The position numbers were made by a program, and so were the translations under genes. A stretch of DNA of 64,000 nucleotides from Vibrio sp. 10N.286.49.B1 (lineage in GTDB: Bacteria > Pseudomonadota > Gammaproteobacteria > Enterobacterales > Vibrionaceae), in the NCBI RefSeq assembly GCF_002873335.1, contig NZ_MCUW01000013.1, forward strand, positions 1 to 64,000. Direction: 5' to 3'. The notes below the pieces were generated by a model, which was given only the letters and a program-made list of their open reading frames with translations, had not been told where the DNA came from and made no database searches. Shown piece by piece: positions 1 through 9,600 of the stretch. Position 1 is the first letter of the stretch. Every line of letters starts with the position of its first letter.

Positions 1-393
1 GAGTTTGCTGTTCAGTGAAAGGGGTATAAGACAGTGATGTTTGTGCTTTGACCCAGAGCTGGGTCACCTTAATGCTGATCGAGTTTGCTGTTCAATGAAA
101 GCGGTATAAGACAGTGGTGTTTGTTGCTTTGACCCAGAGCTGGGTCACCTTAATGCTGATCGAGTTTGCTGTTCCGTGATAGCGATATGAGATTGTAGTG
201 ATTATTGCTCTGATCCAGAGCTGGGTCACTTTAATGCTGATCGAGTTTGCTGTTCAATGAAAGTGATATGAGACAGTGGTGTTTGTTGGTTTGACCCAGA
301 GCTGGGTCACTTCAGTGATGATCTTGTTTGTTATTCAGTGAAAGCCATATGAGGGTATGGTATTTATAGTAATAACTATGAACTGGGTAATTG
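1..393. repeat. 81-bp tandem repeat, four good copies plus one degenerate
   Basis: Units start at 1, 81, 162, 243 and (degenerate) 324. Each good unit opens with GAGTTTGCTGTTC and ends with AATGCTGATC or a variant. Each carries the inverted repeat GACCCAG-AG-CTGGGTC at 50-65, 131-146, 212-227 (one mismatch) and 293-308, exactly 81 bp apart. The last unit keeps only fragments such as GAACTGGGT. The array probably continues left of the window. There are no unique spacers, so it is not CRISPR, and no attC-type core sites are seen. Its function is unknown; an array of protein-binding sites or transcribed hairpins is possible. Confidence 0.9.
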
Positions 394-670
394 TATTTTT
401 TGGGATTAAAGTCGTGTGTATTTTATATTTGTATATTTTTAGTTTTAGATAAAGTTTATTTATTCTCTTGCTTTTTGTTTCTTATTTTGATTATTATGTC
501 AGGGTGATTTTTTTTGGTTAATATACTCTATTCTTAATACGTAGCCAGTTGAATTTTTTGTTGTGTATGATGTGGCAGTGAGAATTGAGTGTGTGGGGTT
601 TTATATTTGTACGTTTAATATCTATTCCTTCCGATCTTGTAATAATTAAAATTAATAAATAGGATTTAAA
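394..670. other. AT-rich intergenic stretch without recognisable gene
   Basis: This very AT-rich segment separates the tandem repeat from the first island gene. I see no RNA gene, no convincing terminator and no persuasive open frame. It probably holds the promoter of the 671-1300 gene, but no single -35/-10 pair stands out in such AT-rich sequence. Confidence 0.5.
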
Positions 671-1300
671 GTGAAAATTAAAATAATAAAGAAAAATAGA
701 AAGTACTTTTCAGCACAAACTGAATTTGGAAGAAAGTGTAAAGTTGTCATAGATGAGAACTCTGAAGGCTTGGAACCTGGTGAGCAGTCACTATTAATGG
801 AAGATGTTTCTGTTCGTAGCCGATATGGGACAGACCTAATATATAGGTTAATAACAGTAGATAAAGATGAAAATACTACCACTTTGAAGTCACCTTATAA
901 TACTTTGCTAATAAGTAAATGCAGGGATCTTGGCGGTGTATGGGACAAAGAAAACCAGATTTGGGTATTCCCTGGTTTTGTTGAAGAGGAAGTGAAAAAT
1001 CTGGATGGAATATTTAATAGTTCTAAAGTGGTAGTTGAATTAACAGCTATAAATGAAATATATGGAATAAAACAAGGAATAGAATTTTTAGGTGTTTCTT
1101 TATGTAAAGCATATGGTCGGGACTCTGGAGCAAAAATGGAAAACGGCATCTCGGTGATCTCTGGTTGTGTAGATTCCGTAGGCTCTAGAAAAAATTGGAA
1201 AACGGTTATTTATCAAGAAACAGTTATCCGATTAAGTATCCCTTCCAAACTTGTCGAGACATATAAAGATAGTAGGTTCTCTATAAAGTTAGTCGGCTGA
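671..1300 (+). CDS. Unrecognised 209-residue island protein
   Basis: The reading frame starts with GTG six bases after AGGA (661-664) and ends with a TGA that is also the first half-site of the recombinase-site array downstream. The protein is soluble, with no signal peptide or membrane segment. Its N-terminus is lysine-rich and its middle holds a short aromatic patch (residues about 94-103, including W-D, I-W-V-F). The C-terminal half is rich in beta-forming residues. I do not recognise a domain. I have an impression of similar proteins on plasmids and islands of gamma-proteobacteria, but cannot verify it. Low GC content fits acquired DNA. It precedes a serine recombinase in the same orientation, but the recombination site lies between them, so they may not be one operon. 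Confidence 0.7.
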   Translation: MKIKIIKKNRKYFSAQTEFGRKCKVVIDENSEGLEPGEQSLLMEDVSVRSRYGTDLIYRLITVDKDENTTTLKSPYNTLLISKCRDLGGVWDKENQIWVFPGFVEEEVKNLDGIFNSSKVVVELTAINEIYGIKQGIEFLGVSLCKAYGRDSGAKMENGISVISGCVDSVGSRKNWKTVIYQETVIRLSIPSKLVETYKDSRFSIKLVG

Positions 1301-1425
1301 TACTCATGGGTATCAATAAACATTCATTTTTTGATACCGCTAAAAGATATATCGGAAGCGGTATCATTAAGTGGGCGTTGTGTGTTTATGATACCTCTGC
1401 TATTGTTGATACTAGTTATGATACC
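1298..1425. promoter_or_regulatory. Putative res-type recombination site (TGATACC half-site array)
   Basis: Six copies of TGATAC(C) or its complement are packed between the 209-residue gene and the recombinase. TGATAC/GTATCA form an 18-bp inverted pair at 1298-1315. TGATACCGCT/AGCGGTATCA are perfect 10-bp arms at 1332-1366, a span of 35 bp. Further half-sites lie at 1389-1395, 1407-1412 and 1419-1425. Several subsites of inverted half-sites directly upstream of a resolvase gene is the usual layout of a res site, which also autoregulates the gene. The role is inferred from layout; subsite boundaries are approximate. Confidence 0.65.
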
Positions 1426-1441
1426 AATGTCGAGGTCAATT

Positions 1442-2029
1442 ATGAGTTCTGGGCGTATATTTGCTTATTGTCGCGTTTCAACAAGTGAGCAGACTACTGA
1501 CAACCAAGTTTTAGCCATTAGAAGCGCTGGATATGAAATCCAGCAAAATCGAGTAATTAGTGAAACTGTGTCTGGTTCTGTCCCTGCCATTGAAAGGAAG
1601 GCGTTCAAAACATTGATCGACCATAAATTAGAACCAGGTGATAGCTTGGTTGTATTGAAACTGGATCGGCTTGGTAGAGACAATATTGATGTTCAACATA
1701 CGATTAGTATGTTGATCGAAAAAGGCGTAACTCCCGTTTCTTTAGATCTTCCGATAAAGGATTTAGGTTCTTCTGAAGGAAGACTCATGTTGCAAATGTT
1801 CTCAGCATTTGCGGAATTTGAGCGAAATAGAATTCGTGAAAGGACGATGGAAGGGCAAGCTCGTGCGAGAGCGGAAGGCAAAAGAGTAGGGCGACCTGAG
1901 GCAGTAGCTACAACCGCTAAAATACAAGAGTATAAAGCAAAGGGACTGAGTCAATCGAAAGTAGCAGCAGCGACTAGGCTCTCGCTGCCCACCGTAAAGC
2001 GGCATTGGAACAAAGCAGTACAGCTATGA
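1442..2029 (+). CDS. Serine recombinase / resolvase family protein
   Basis: This 195-residue small serine recombinase catalyses site-specific DNA inversion or resolution. The catalytic domain opens with Y-C-R-V-S-T (Ser13 is the expected nucleophile). It continues with K-L-D-R-L-G-R-D and the F-A-E-F-E-R-N-R-I-R-E-R helix that carries the conserved arginines. The C-terminus is a helix-turn-helix (S-Q-S-K-V-A-A-A-T-R-L-S-L-P-T-V-K-R). An upstream in-frame ATG at 1331 would add 37 hydrophobic residues foreign to the family. The ATG at 1442 has GAGG at 1432-1435 with six-base spacing, so it is preferred. The adjacent TGATACC array is its likely target. It could act in resolution of the mobile element or in inversion; no invertible partner segment is visible in the window. 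Confidence 0.93.
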   Translation: MSSGRIFAYCRVSTSEQTTDNQVLAIRSAGYEIQQNRVISETVSGSVPAIERKAFKTLIDHKLEPGDSLVVLKLDRLGRDNIDVQHTISMLIEKGVTPVSLDLPIKDLGSSEGRLMLQMFSAFAEFERNRIRERTMEGQARARAEGKRVGRPEAVATTAKIQEYKAKGLSQSKVAAATRLSLPTVKRHWNKAVQL

Positions 2030-2042
2030 TAGTTTCGTGATA

Positions 2043-2070
2043 TTGAATTCGGATTCAAGTGGTGTATGCT
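2043..2070 (+). promoter_or_regulatory. Putative sigma-70 promoter for the 35-residue microprotein
   Basis: TTGAAT (2043-2048) and TATGCT (2065-2070) are separated by 16 bp, ending 34 bp before the small reading frame at 2104. The match is moderate and is supported mainly by position. Confidence 0.45.
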
Positions 2071-2103
2071 TTAATAAGCGGCTCTATTCTTGAGGAATGA
2101 CAC

Positions 2104-2211
2104 ATGATTGACTTTATCAACAATAACTTCGCACTTTTGACTGGTGTCGGCCTAGGGATGTTCACAGGGATGGTTCTAGCGTTGATATACGTAACGAAAA
2201 ATCATAGTTAA
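2104..2211 (+). CDS. Single-pass membrane microprotein, 35 residues
   Basis: The frame has a good ribosome-binding site (TGAGGA at 2091-2096, seven bases before ATG) and its own plausible promoter. The product has a short polar N-terminus (M-I-D-F-I-N-N-N). One glycine-rich hydrophobic helix of about 22 residues follows, containing G-V-G-L-G-M-F-T-G-M. The end is basic (T-K-N-H-S). The composition is that of a small inner-membrane peptide. No family is recognised. It lies alone between the recombinase and the convergent mcrC. It could be a regulator, a small toxin or a defence accessory; nothing in the sequence decides. It is too short for normal gene callers. Confidence 0.55.
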   Translation: MIDFINNNFALLTGVGLGMFTGMVLALIYVTKNHS

Positions 2212-2381
2212 AACTCTTCGTTCCTAGCACTCAATAAGTTACACATGTCTGCTTGATGTTACTAGTAGCCAGAACTTGGTCTATAACTCATCAGGCTGCT
2301 GATGGCTTTGTTGCTTCAGGTTATGCTCCTGAAATATGAACTTCACGAGTTTACTCGTGTCTAGTCGCCGTATCTGTAAAG

Positions 2382-3461
2382 TTAAAGTATCAGGCTTTCT
2401 AAGCGCTTTGTTATTTCACTCGGTTTAGCCATTAAATCAACAGTACAAAATCGTAATTGATGCCCTTGTATTGTCACTACTTCATCATAATGCTCTCCCA
2501 TTGATGGGTGTAAAAGCATTCCAGATGATGCCAGCGAAAGTAGATCCTGCTCTTTCTTCTGGCTCATGATATACGTATAAAGTTGGTAAATGTACCCACT
2601 CTTAAACGTCGTATTATCAAAGCGTCCTTTTGTTACTATATTCGTGAATTTTGTATCTATGACAATTCGTTGCTTGAGTTGATGATGATCAAGTTGAATG
2701 TCCAGCTCCATTGTTGGTAATAGAGAGGGCATGAGAGCTGATTCTTGTTCAACTTGCCACCTAAGCTTCTTATTCGATGAAACCTGCCATCCATGTTTTG
2801 GCAGTTCTAGTTTGTAAAACCCAATGATAGCCTTCTCGAACAGTTTTCTGACCCATTGTTCTTGTTTCTCTGGTTTGGGTAACAATTTAGACCCCATCGA
2901 TTCACTGATTAGCATCATGCTGTGGATCAATTCAGCTAGCTGGATAATTTTTCGGTCTTCATTTTCATGCCGACCAAATCTTTCACTTGTGGGGCTGTAT
3001 CCAACAACCTGTATGTCGCTAATACCTAGTTGTTTTAATTGCTGGCTAATTGCCTTTGAGCTAATGAGAAGGTTTTTATTTTTCGTTAGCTTTTGGAGTT
3101 TTTGTAAAGCATTTAGGGTATAGCGGTTGCGGGCAGTATCGGCTGACACTTCTTCAAAATGACAGAAAACTTTTCCTCGATAGAGTGACATTTTTCTTTC
3201 TGATTGAAGAACATCCACTCTCCCTCTTACACGATTCAACTCATCTTTTCTGTTGATGAAAGACTTGGATAACTCTCTTCTCATCCTAGATTCAAGGAGA
3301 TCACAAAGCACTTTACCAACCAGTTCAAGCGCATCATGGTGCGATGCTTCTGAATCGGCTAGGTGCTCAGCTAGATAGCGACAGTCAGACGCATACAGCA
3401 TTAGCAGCCAGAGATTTTTAACTGGAATGATTCCAACTTTTTCCCGTTCCCAGTTACTCAT
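2382..3461 (-). CDS. mcrC: McrC, nuclease subunit of modification-dependent type IV restriction
   Basis: McrC is the DNA-cleaving partner of the McrB GTPase. The complex cuts foreign DNA carrying modified cytosines. The 359-residue protein has the expected N-terminal McrB-contact region (P-V-K-N-L-W-L-L-M-L-Y-A). The C-terminal PD-(D/E)xK nuclease motif is visible as M-E-L-D (251-254) followed by V-I-D-T-K (267-271), giving D254, D269 and K271 as probable catalytic residues. Its ATG overlaps the mcrB stop by one base (TAATG), so the two are translationally coupled. Length and motifs are normal and the gene looks intact. It is the last gene of the minus-strand defence block. Confidence 0.95.
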   Translation of the reverse strand: MSNWEREKVGIIPVKNLWLLMLYASDCRYLAEHLADSEASHHDALELVGKVLCDLLESRMRRELSKSFINRKDELNRVRGRVDVLQSERKMSLYRGKVFCHFEEVSADTARNRYTLNALQKLQKLTKNKNLLISSKAISQQLKQLGISDIQVVGYSPTSERFGRHENEDRKIIQLAELIHSMMLISESMGSKLLPKPEKQEQWVRKLFEKAIIGFYKLELPKHGWQVSSNKKLRWQVEQESALMPSLLPTMELDIQLDHHQLKQRIVIDTKFTNIVTKGRFDNTTFKSGYIYQLYTYIMSQKKEQDLLSLASSGMLLHPSMGEHYDEVVTIQGHQLRFCTVDLMAKPSEITKRLESLIL

Positions 3462-5869
3462 TACAACCCTTCTAAAAGGGCTAATCGCGCGTTTTCAGCC
3501 GTTTCTATGGAATCAAACCAATATTCTTCGAGTAACGGGTAAATCTCTGTGTTAACAACATCAGAGAACCAAGATACAGGGTCAGAGATCTCACTACTAA
3601 ACGATGGGGTGACATAGCTATGACCGACTTTAAATTGTTTCCCCAGCCTCTGATCGGTTTCAATGAGGTTATTTAGGTGATCGATCCTTTGTTTAACGGT
3701 AAGCAAAAAAGGAATAGGGATCTGGTTAGCTGTTGAAACCCAATTCATCCATGTATCATCTAGGGTGGTTTCTAAAGTGAAAAATGCAAATCGACGTCTT
3801 AATGCCAAATCAACAAGGGCTAAAGAACGGTCGGCAATATTCATTGTTCCAATCACGTATAGGTTTTCTGGAATATAAACACGTTCGTTATTATTCTTCT
3901 TGTAGCTTAGAGCTAAGCCTTCACTTGGTGTTCTCTTGTCTGCCTCTAAGAGTGTCAGCATCTCACCAAAAATTTGTGCTGGATTGCCCCTGTTAATCTC
4001 TTCAATGACAACAACGTACTTTTGATTTGGATTCTCACGAGCCAGTTCAACAGCTTCGAGGAATGGTCCATCGCAAAGTGTGAGCTTTCCATCTCCAGAT
4101 GGACGCCAACCTCTCACAAAATCTTCATACGATAGGTTTGGATGAAACTGAACGGCACAAAGATTCGATTCTTTTTTCTCGTTGATTAAGGCATATGCTA
4201 AACGCTTAGCTAACCAAGTTTTCCCTGTACCTGGCGGGCCTTGAAGAATTAGGTTCTTCTTATCCCTTAGTCTTTGAAGTAAGTGTGTCACTGTTTCTTC
4301 CGCTAGAAAGCAACCGTCATTGATGATGTTAGTGACATTGTAAGGTTCTAGATACTCGGCTGATTCATTGACAGAGCTAAGATCATCAACAATATCTTCG
4401 TATCCATACCATTCGTATTGGCCTCGTTTTAAGAAGCCAATAATTGACTCATCTCGTAAAATTTGCATTTGACGGTCTATAGTCATATCTGGTGTATTAT
4501 TGTCGGGAAATAGACTGCTTAGCTCTTCCAAATACCCTGTATGAAATTGCTCTCTAGTGAATACCGCTGACTCATTTGAGCGACAAAGTTGCTCAATACG
4601 TTCAAGTATTAGAGGTTTCCAACCATCTCGTTTATCTGGAGAGGTTGTTTCTTCACTGCTTTTCTTTGAAGGCTGCTGCCAAGCCTTTAGTGACAGCTCT
4701 GGATAAGAGTGGACAGGAAACTTCTCTTCTGAGAAGCGAATTTCCAAATTACTTATCAGTGTTAAGTAATCTTTGGCACTACAGCGACCTTTAGCCCCTG
4801 TTTTACTTAAGTTGATCCCTAATGAATTCAGATAGTCCCGAGATTGCGTATCCAACGTAGGATATGCCCATGGTCTGATCCAAAATAGCCCCATAGTTAA
4901 GTTCCAACCTACACCCAGTTGGCTGGATACCTGATTATATAAAGTCGCAAAAGCATTTTGAGTGTCTTCATTTTCAGAGTCTGCATACGTTAATGCAGAT
5001 TCGAATATAGACCATAGGTTATCGATATCCTTCTCACCTCTGTTTTCCTCATAAGCAAAGAACCATGACTTCTGGTTATTGAGGATAGGGATCGCTTCAA
5101 AGGATTCTGGAATAGGTTCATCTACGGACAAAAACTGGGCTAGGGCGCTAGCAAGAGCTTTACGGTTTTGCTCTGTTACTCCACGGTTGAAAATACCCAT
5201 TACGGTAAATGGGCAAATGTCATCGAGGTCTTTACCGATAATGTAAGAGAGCTGGTATTCGTTAGCTAGCTCAATGATAAAAACAGTGAGTGCTTTACGA
5301 TCACTTTTGTGCGAAAGCAATTTATCTGCAAACGATTCGTAAAAGTTAGCCCACTTGAATCGAACATCATTTCTAGGTGAGTCTCCAAATCGTTCTTTCC
5401 AGTATGGAGCATTTGCAAATTTACTGTAATCTTGTTGAGTGCCCTCGAACGTGAAATCGAGAAGAGCTTTATTCATCCAGCTCGTATTGTCGATACGCCA
5501 GACAGTTGTTCGATTTGTGTAAAAGTACCACTGCTTTGGCTCATCAAACTTTTCTAACCAGTCAACCTGAACCGTTTGACCATCGTTTAGATTATTAGTG
5601 ATTGTGCCGACGGCTTTAACAGCCATGACAGAAACCATATGCCCACGGTTATCAAATGGAAGTTCGTATTTACGTGTAAAAGCAGACTTAATGACGATTT
5701 TCTCGCCTTTTTGCATTGATCTAACTTGATCTCGATATCTATCACTATATCCGTTTTTCCAAATACCTTGCTCAATAAAGTTATCTAGCTGATCATCATC
5801 GCCGTAAGTTGCACCTACGAACCAAGCGGTATCAACGTTTTCTTTTACAGTGTCTTCCATTTGATTCAT
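3461..5869 (-). CDS. mcrB: McrB, AAA+ GTPase of type IV restriction, with EVE-like reader domain
   Basis: McrB recognises modified DNA and uses GTP-driven AAA+ rings to activate McrC. This 802-residue form is much longer than E. coli K-12 McrB. Residues about 13-128 resemble an EVE/PUA-like modified-base reader (W-F-V-G-A, G-E-K-I-V-I-K, G-T-I, W-Y-F-Y). A helical region without a recognised name spans about 165-400, and a small winged-helix-like segment lies near 420-500. The AAA+ core has Walker A GPPGTGKT (544-551) and Walker B V-V-V-I-E-E-I-N-R-G (619-628). The McrB signature M-N-I-A-D-R-S (676-682) precedes L-A-L-R-R-R-F. ATG is preceded by AAGGA. Reader specificity cannot be told from sequence. 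Confidence 0.94.
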   Translation of the reverse strand: MNQMEDTVKENVDTAWFVGATYGDDDQLDNFIEQGIWKNGYSDRYRDQVRSMQKGEKIVIKSAFTRKYELPFDNRGHMVSVMAVKAVGTITNNLNDGQTVQVDWLEKFDEPKQWYFYTNRTTVWRIDNTSWMNKALLDFTFEGTQQDYSKFANAPYWKERFGDSPRNDVRFKWANFYESFADKLLSHKSDRKALTVFIIELANEYQLSYIIGKDLDDICPFTVMGIFNRGVTEQNRKALASALAQFLSVDEPIPESFEAIPILNNQKSWFFAYEENRGEKDIDNLWSIFESALTYADSENEDTQNAFATLYNQVSSQLGVGWNLTMGLFWIRPWAYPTLDTQSRDYLNSLGINLSKTGAKGRCSAKDYLTLISNLEIRFSEEKFPVHSYPELSLKAWQQPSKKSSEETTSPDKRDGWKPLILERIEQLCRSNESAVFTREQFHTGYLEELSSLFPDNNTPDMTIDRQMQILRDESIIGFLKRGQYEWYGYEDIVDDLSSVNESAEYLEPYNVTNIINDGCFLAEETVTHLLQRLRDKKNLILQGPPGTGKTWLAKRLAYALINEKKESNLCAVQFHPNLSYEDFVRGWRPSGDGKLTLCDGPFLEAVELARENPNQKYVVVIEEINRGNPAQIFGEMLTLLEADKRTPSEGLALSYKKNNNERVYIPENLYVIGTMNIADRSLALVDLALRRRFAFFTLETTLDDTWMNWVSTANQIPIPFLLTVKQRIDHLNNLIETDQRLGKQFKVGHSYVTPSFSSEISDPVSWFSDVVNTEIYPLLEEYWFDSIETAENARLALLEGL

Positions 5870-5910
5870 GGGTTTAAATCCTTGTTTAATTTTAAGGGAG
5901 GCTATGAGGG

Positions 5911-6612
5911 TTAAATCCCCATACCCGAGCTTTCAACTTCAGCGTGAAGCTCGTTCCAGTTTGGGCAGTGTTTGGTGACCAATTGCCAGAATGCTTTGTT
6001 GTGGCTCTTCTCTACCGTGTGGCATAGTTCATGGATAATGATGTAATCCATCACATTGTTCGAGAATTCCATACATCTTGGGTGGAACTCCAGAACATCA
6101 TTGTCAGTGCAGTTTGCCCAGCGAGCTTCAAATTTTTTGACTTTATATGTTGTGGCTTCTAAGCCTGTCTCTCGTTGCCAATGTCGAATACGTGAGCCGA
6201 TTTTCTCTTGAGCTTTTTGTTTGTAAAAACGCTCAAGAGCCGCTTTAAACAGGTCTCTACTAACAAAGTGACCTTGAGGAGAGCGAACCTTAAAACGGCT
6301 TTGATTGAAACTAACCTCAGCAATTGAAAGGTCAGGAGCATGAATGACTTCACAATAGAAGGTGCGGCCTCTATAAGCCGCTCTGCTACCGCTGACGATT
6401 TCATCTTTTAAAGGTTGGTTAACCTCAGCTAATCGCTGCTTAATCCAGCGAGCACGATAACGAATTAACTCAAGCTGTTCGTCGGGTGAAACCTCTGGGC
6501 CTCGAAGGAGAACAAGCTTATCTCGCTCTACTGTCACGTAATGGTGCGTCAGCTTCTTATCAACCTTAAACATCCACTCAATTGCAGTGGTTCCATACTG
6601 GAAAATTGGCAT
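5911..6612 (-). CDS. YgjP/DUF45-type zinc metallopeptidase linked to type I restriction
   Basis: This 233-residue protein belongs to the YgjP-like family (Pfam DUF45), which is frequently encoded next to hsdR. The zinc site is the HExxH motif H-E-L-C-H (194-198), followed by the family's third-ligand region E-K-S-H-N-K-A-F-W. Upstream is the usual R-x-x-W-I-K-Q-R-L segment. The in-frame TTG at 6621 would add three residues. The ATG at 6612 is preferred, although its ribosome-binding site is weak (AGGG). The gene lies 17 bases after the hsdR stop, which fits co-expression. No substrate is known for the family. A regulatory proteolytic role in restriction is inference from linkage. Confidence 0.9.
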   Translation of the reverse strand: MPIFQYGTTAIEWMFKVDKKLTHHYVTVERDKLVLLRGPEVSPDEQLELIRYRARWIKQRLAEVNQPLKDEIVSGSRAAYRGRTFYCEVIHAPDLSIAEVSFNQSRFKVRSPQGHFVSRDLFKAALERFYKQKAQEKIGSRIRHWQRETGLEATTYKVKKFEARWANCTDNDVLEFHPRCMEFSNNVMDYIIIHELCHTVEKSHNKAFWQLVTKHCPNWNELHAEVESSGMGI

Positions 6613-6629
6613 AACGAACAATGGCCCTA

Positions 6630-9600
6630 TTAGTTATTCAGCATGATGTTGAAGATTTCATTCGAATGTTGGCGAGCCACTGTCATATTCCACCCACCAA
6701 GGCCGCGTAAAATAGTTCGCACCGTTTTTTTGATTTCATTGTGAATATCTTTTTGTTTCTTCCAGATAGGGGATAGCATCACTTCCGCAATATCAGGATG
6801 ATTAAAAATACCTTTCGTCCAAGCGAGAGCTTCAGCTTCATCGACCAGTTTTTCTAGGTAGTGGTATACCGCTCGTTCTGTCGTGGTAGTTAAGCCCATC
6901 TCTGATGGCTTAGCATCTTTATCTCGAACTCGTTGGGCGAACAACTCTAATTGCTCTAAGAAGATTGCCTGCTCTATGCGACCTTCGCGCTCATCATTGA
7001 TCAGCTTTTCTAGCTCTTCTTCTAAATCACCAAAGAAAGCTGGGTCTTTACCTTTACCCGTTTTGATTGTGTGCTTGAGTTTGTTTTTCATCACGAGTGC
7101 AGCACTGCCAGCACTTTTTTGTTTTCTCAATAGATCCATATCAGCAGCGTCAAGAATAGATACTTCACGCCCAAGCAGGCTTTTCACTTCACTGGCTTCT
7201 ATGTGCTCATCTAACATAGCTTTAATAAGTTCAGACTCAGAAGCGGTTATACGAACGGCATCAGCGCTGTCTGGCATTTTGTTGCGCAGTTGCAGTTTGA
7301 TTTCATTGAACACCTTAAAGTAAGGCTTAAAAGGTGCTCCCCTCTCATCGGGGAGCACAATATCAAGTCGGCTATTAAACTCAGCCAATGCAACAAGAAA
7401 ATCTTCAACGATATCGAGTTTAGTATCTGGGTCTAAGAACAGATCGGCATCTTCTTTGTATTGCTCGGGCTGTTTAACTAGGTTGTGCTTCTTCGGCAAA
7501 ATGTCTTGAATCTTTGAAAGAGCAGTCTTTAGCTTTGGTAGTTCTGATTCTACATCTGTCCACACCTGTTCAGGTTGAACATCGCCGCCGTACATTTTTA
7601 GCGCTTCATCTAAATATTCCACCACACCATAGTAATCCACAATGTAACCTGCTTTCTTGCCTTTACGGGTACGGTTTACACGAGCAATGGCTTGCAGCAA
7701 TGTGTGCTCTTTAAGTGGTTTATCTAAGTACAGAGTATTAACGATCGGAGCATCCCAACCTGTTAGGAGCATGTCAGAAACTATCACTAAACCGATATTA
7801 TTGATCTTGGCTTTTTCATCTGCTTTATTCTCTGATTCATCACCATAAGGCAGTTTAAATTCATCATTGACCAGTTGAGAAATCTCATCTGAAGGTACAG
7901 CAATTGGCTTGATACCGTCAGAAAGTTCACGTTTGATTCGCTCTTCTATCGTTTCTAATTTCTTCTTAGAACCCGTTGCATAGTGAGCTTGTTGTTCACT
8001 GATCCCAGTGCGTTTTTCTGTCATGCTACCAAGAGATATCACAACACGGCTTTCAAAGGTTGGAAGACCTTTGTTTTCACGCTCTGCCATGATTTCATCA
8101 ATCACATCTTTATAGCGCACAGCCATATCTCGACCATCACAAACTAACATGCCCTTAAAGCCTCTAGGCTTAACACTTGTTAGGAAGTGATCCACTAGGT
8201 GTTTTGCATTCTCTTCAATGCGCCCAAGTGCACCACGCCTTTCTTTCAGTAACTTTTGTTTCAGTTTCTTCTTACGTGCTAGCGGCTCATTTGCGAATTC
8301 ATCTTCAAAGGCTTGCTGTAATTGACCGTCACTACCCCATTGAGACATCCCTTCTAAGTACTTAATCGGTAATGTAGCTCCGTCCGCCACTGCTTCATCC
8401 AGTCGGTAAGTATCAATATATTCAGTACCACCAAACTCACCTAACGTGTTCTTATCGTCTTTGATTAGTGGTGTACCTGTGAAAGCGATAAATTTTGCGC
8501 GGGGTAGGGAAGCTCGCATAAAGGCAGCAAGGAAACCATACTGGCTACGGTGTGCCTCATCGACCAATACATAGAAGTTAGGCTTGGTGCTTAGTACTCT
8601 AAAATCAACTTTCTCTTCGCTGACTTTTTTCCATTTCGCCTTTATTGGATTACCTGCTGAATCTGTTAGCCCGTGACTTTGGTTGTTTTCTTTAACAATC
8701 CAGCACTGTTCTTTACCGTTATCATCTTTTCTTAAAACACGCTTCACTCGATTTTTGGAGTTAGTACCATCATCGGTTTCATTACTCTCTTCTGACTCTT
8801 GTGCCGCGTTGATTTGTTTGCCATCACTTTCTTGGAACTTTTGTACAGTCGAGGTGAAAATAGTGCCATAGTCATTGCTGAGCATACCTTCAAGCCCTGC
8901 AACTGAATCTGCTTTTGAGGCTTCAAGCCCTACATTAATAAACGTATTGTGGATTTGTTGATCGAGACTCGTACGGTCGGTTAGCACCAAAATACTTGGG
9001 TTTCCTAAACCTGATACTTCTGAGCGCATTAAGCGGGCAAGTAGTGCCATAGAGAGCGATTTACCACTTCCTTGGGTATGCCAGACAACACCACCCAGCT
9101 CTTCGCCCATTAACGCTGGGTCTTTTCCTTGCAGACGAAGCAATGTTTTCTCTACTGCACGCCATTGCTGGTAGCGAGGCAGCTTTTTAATCATGCGGCC
9201 ATCTTCGACTTCAAACATTGGATAGAAGCAGACTAAGCGAACGAAACGTGAAGGCTCAAACAGCGCCCAAATGAGCTTGTCTTGCTCCGATGGATCTTTG
9301 CCTAGACGTAGCTCAAGCTCATCTAGGATAGCTTTTTCATCAGGCTTTTTAGCATCGAATTTATAAGTGAGATAGAACTGTTCTGGCGCACAAATCGCAC
9401 CGTATTTAGCTTGACTGCGGTTAATGGCAGCACAAACCATATTAAAAGCAAAATGCTGGCTGAATGAACCTTGATAGCCATCAATTTGTGCAATGCCTTT
9501 GTTTAGTTTCACCGAACTGGCTTTACACTCAATCACAGCTAAAGGTAGCCCGTTAATGAACAAGAGCAGGTCAGGTTTGAACTGTTCGTCACTGGCATTC

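Noticed and set aside
1..393. CRISPR array or integron attC cassette array
   Set aside because: Whole 81-bp units repeat without unique spacers, and the RYYYAAC/GTTRRRY core sites of attC are absent.
1306..1488. Short plus-strand ORF before the recombinase
   Set aside because: It consists mainly of the TGATACC repeat region and overlaps the recombinase frame; no ribosome-binding site or sensible composition.
2343..2358. Hairpin CACGAGT-TT-ACTCGTG as terminator of mcrC
   Set aside because: Perfect stem, but no T-run follows on the minus strand; left unassigned.
6883..7323. 146-codon plus-strand ORF inside hsdR
   Set aside because: Serine-rich antisense shadow of the hsdR frame.
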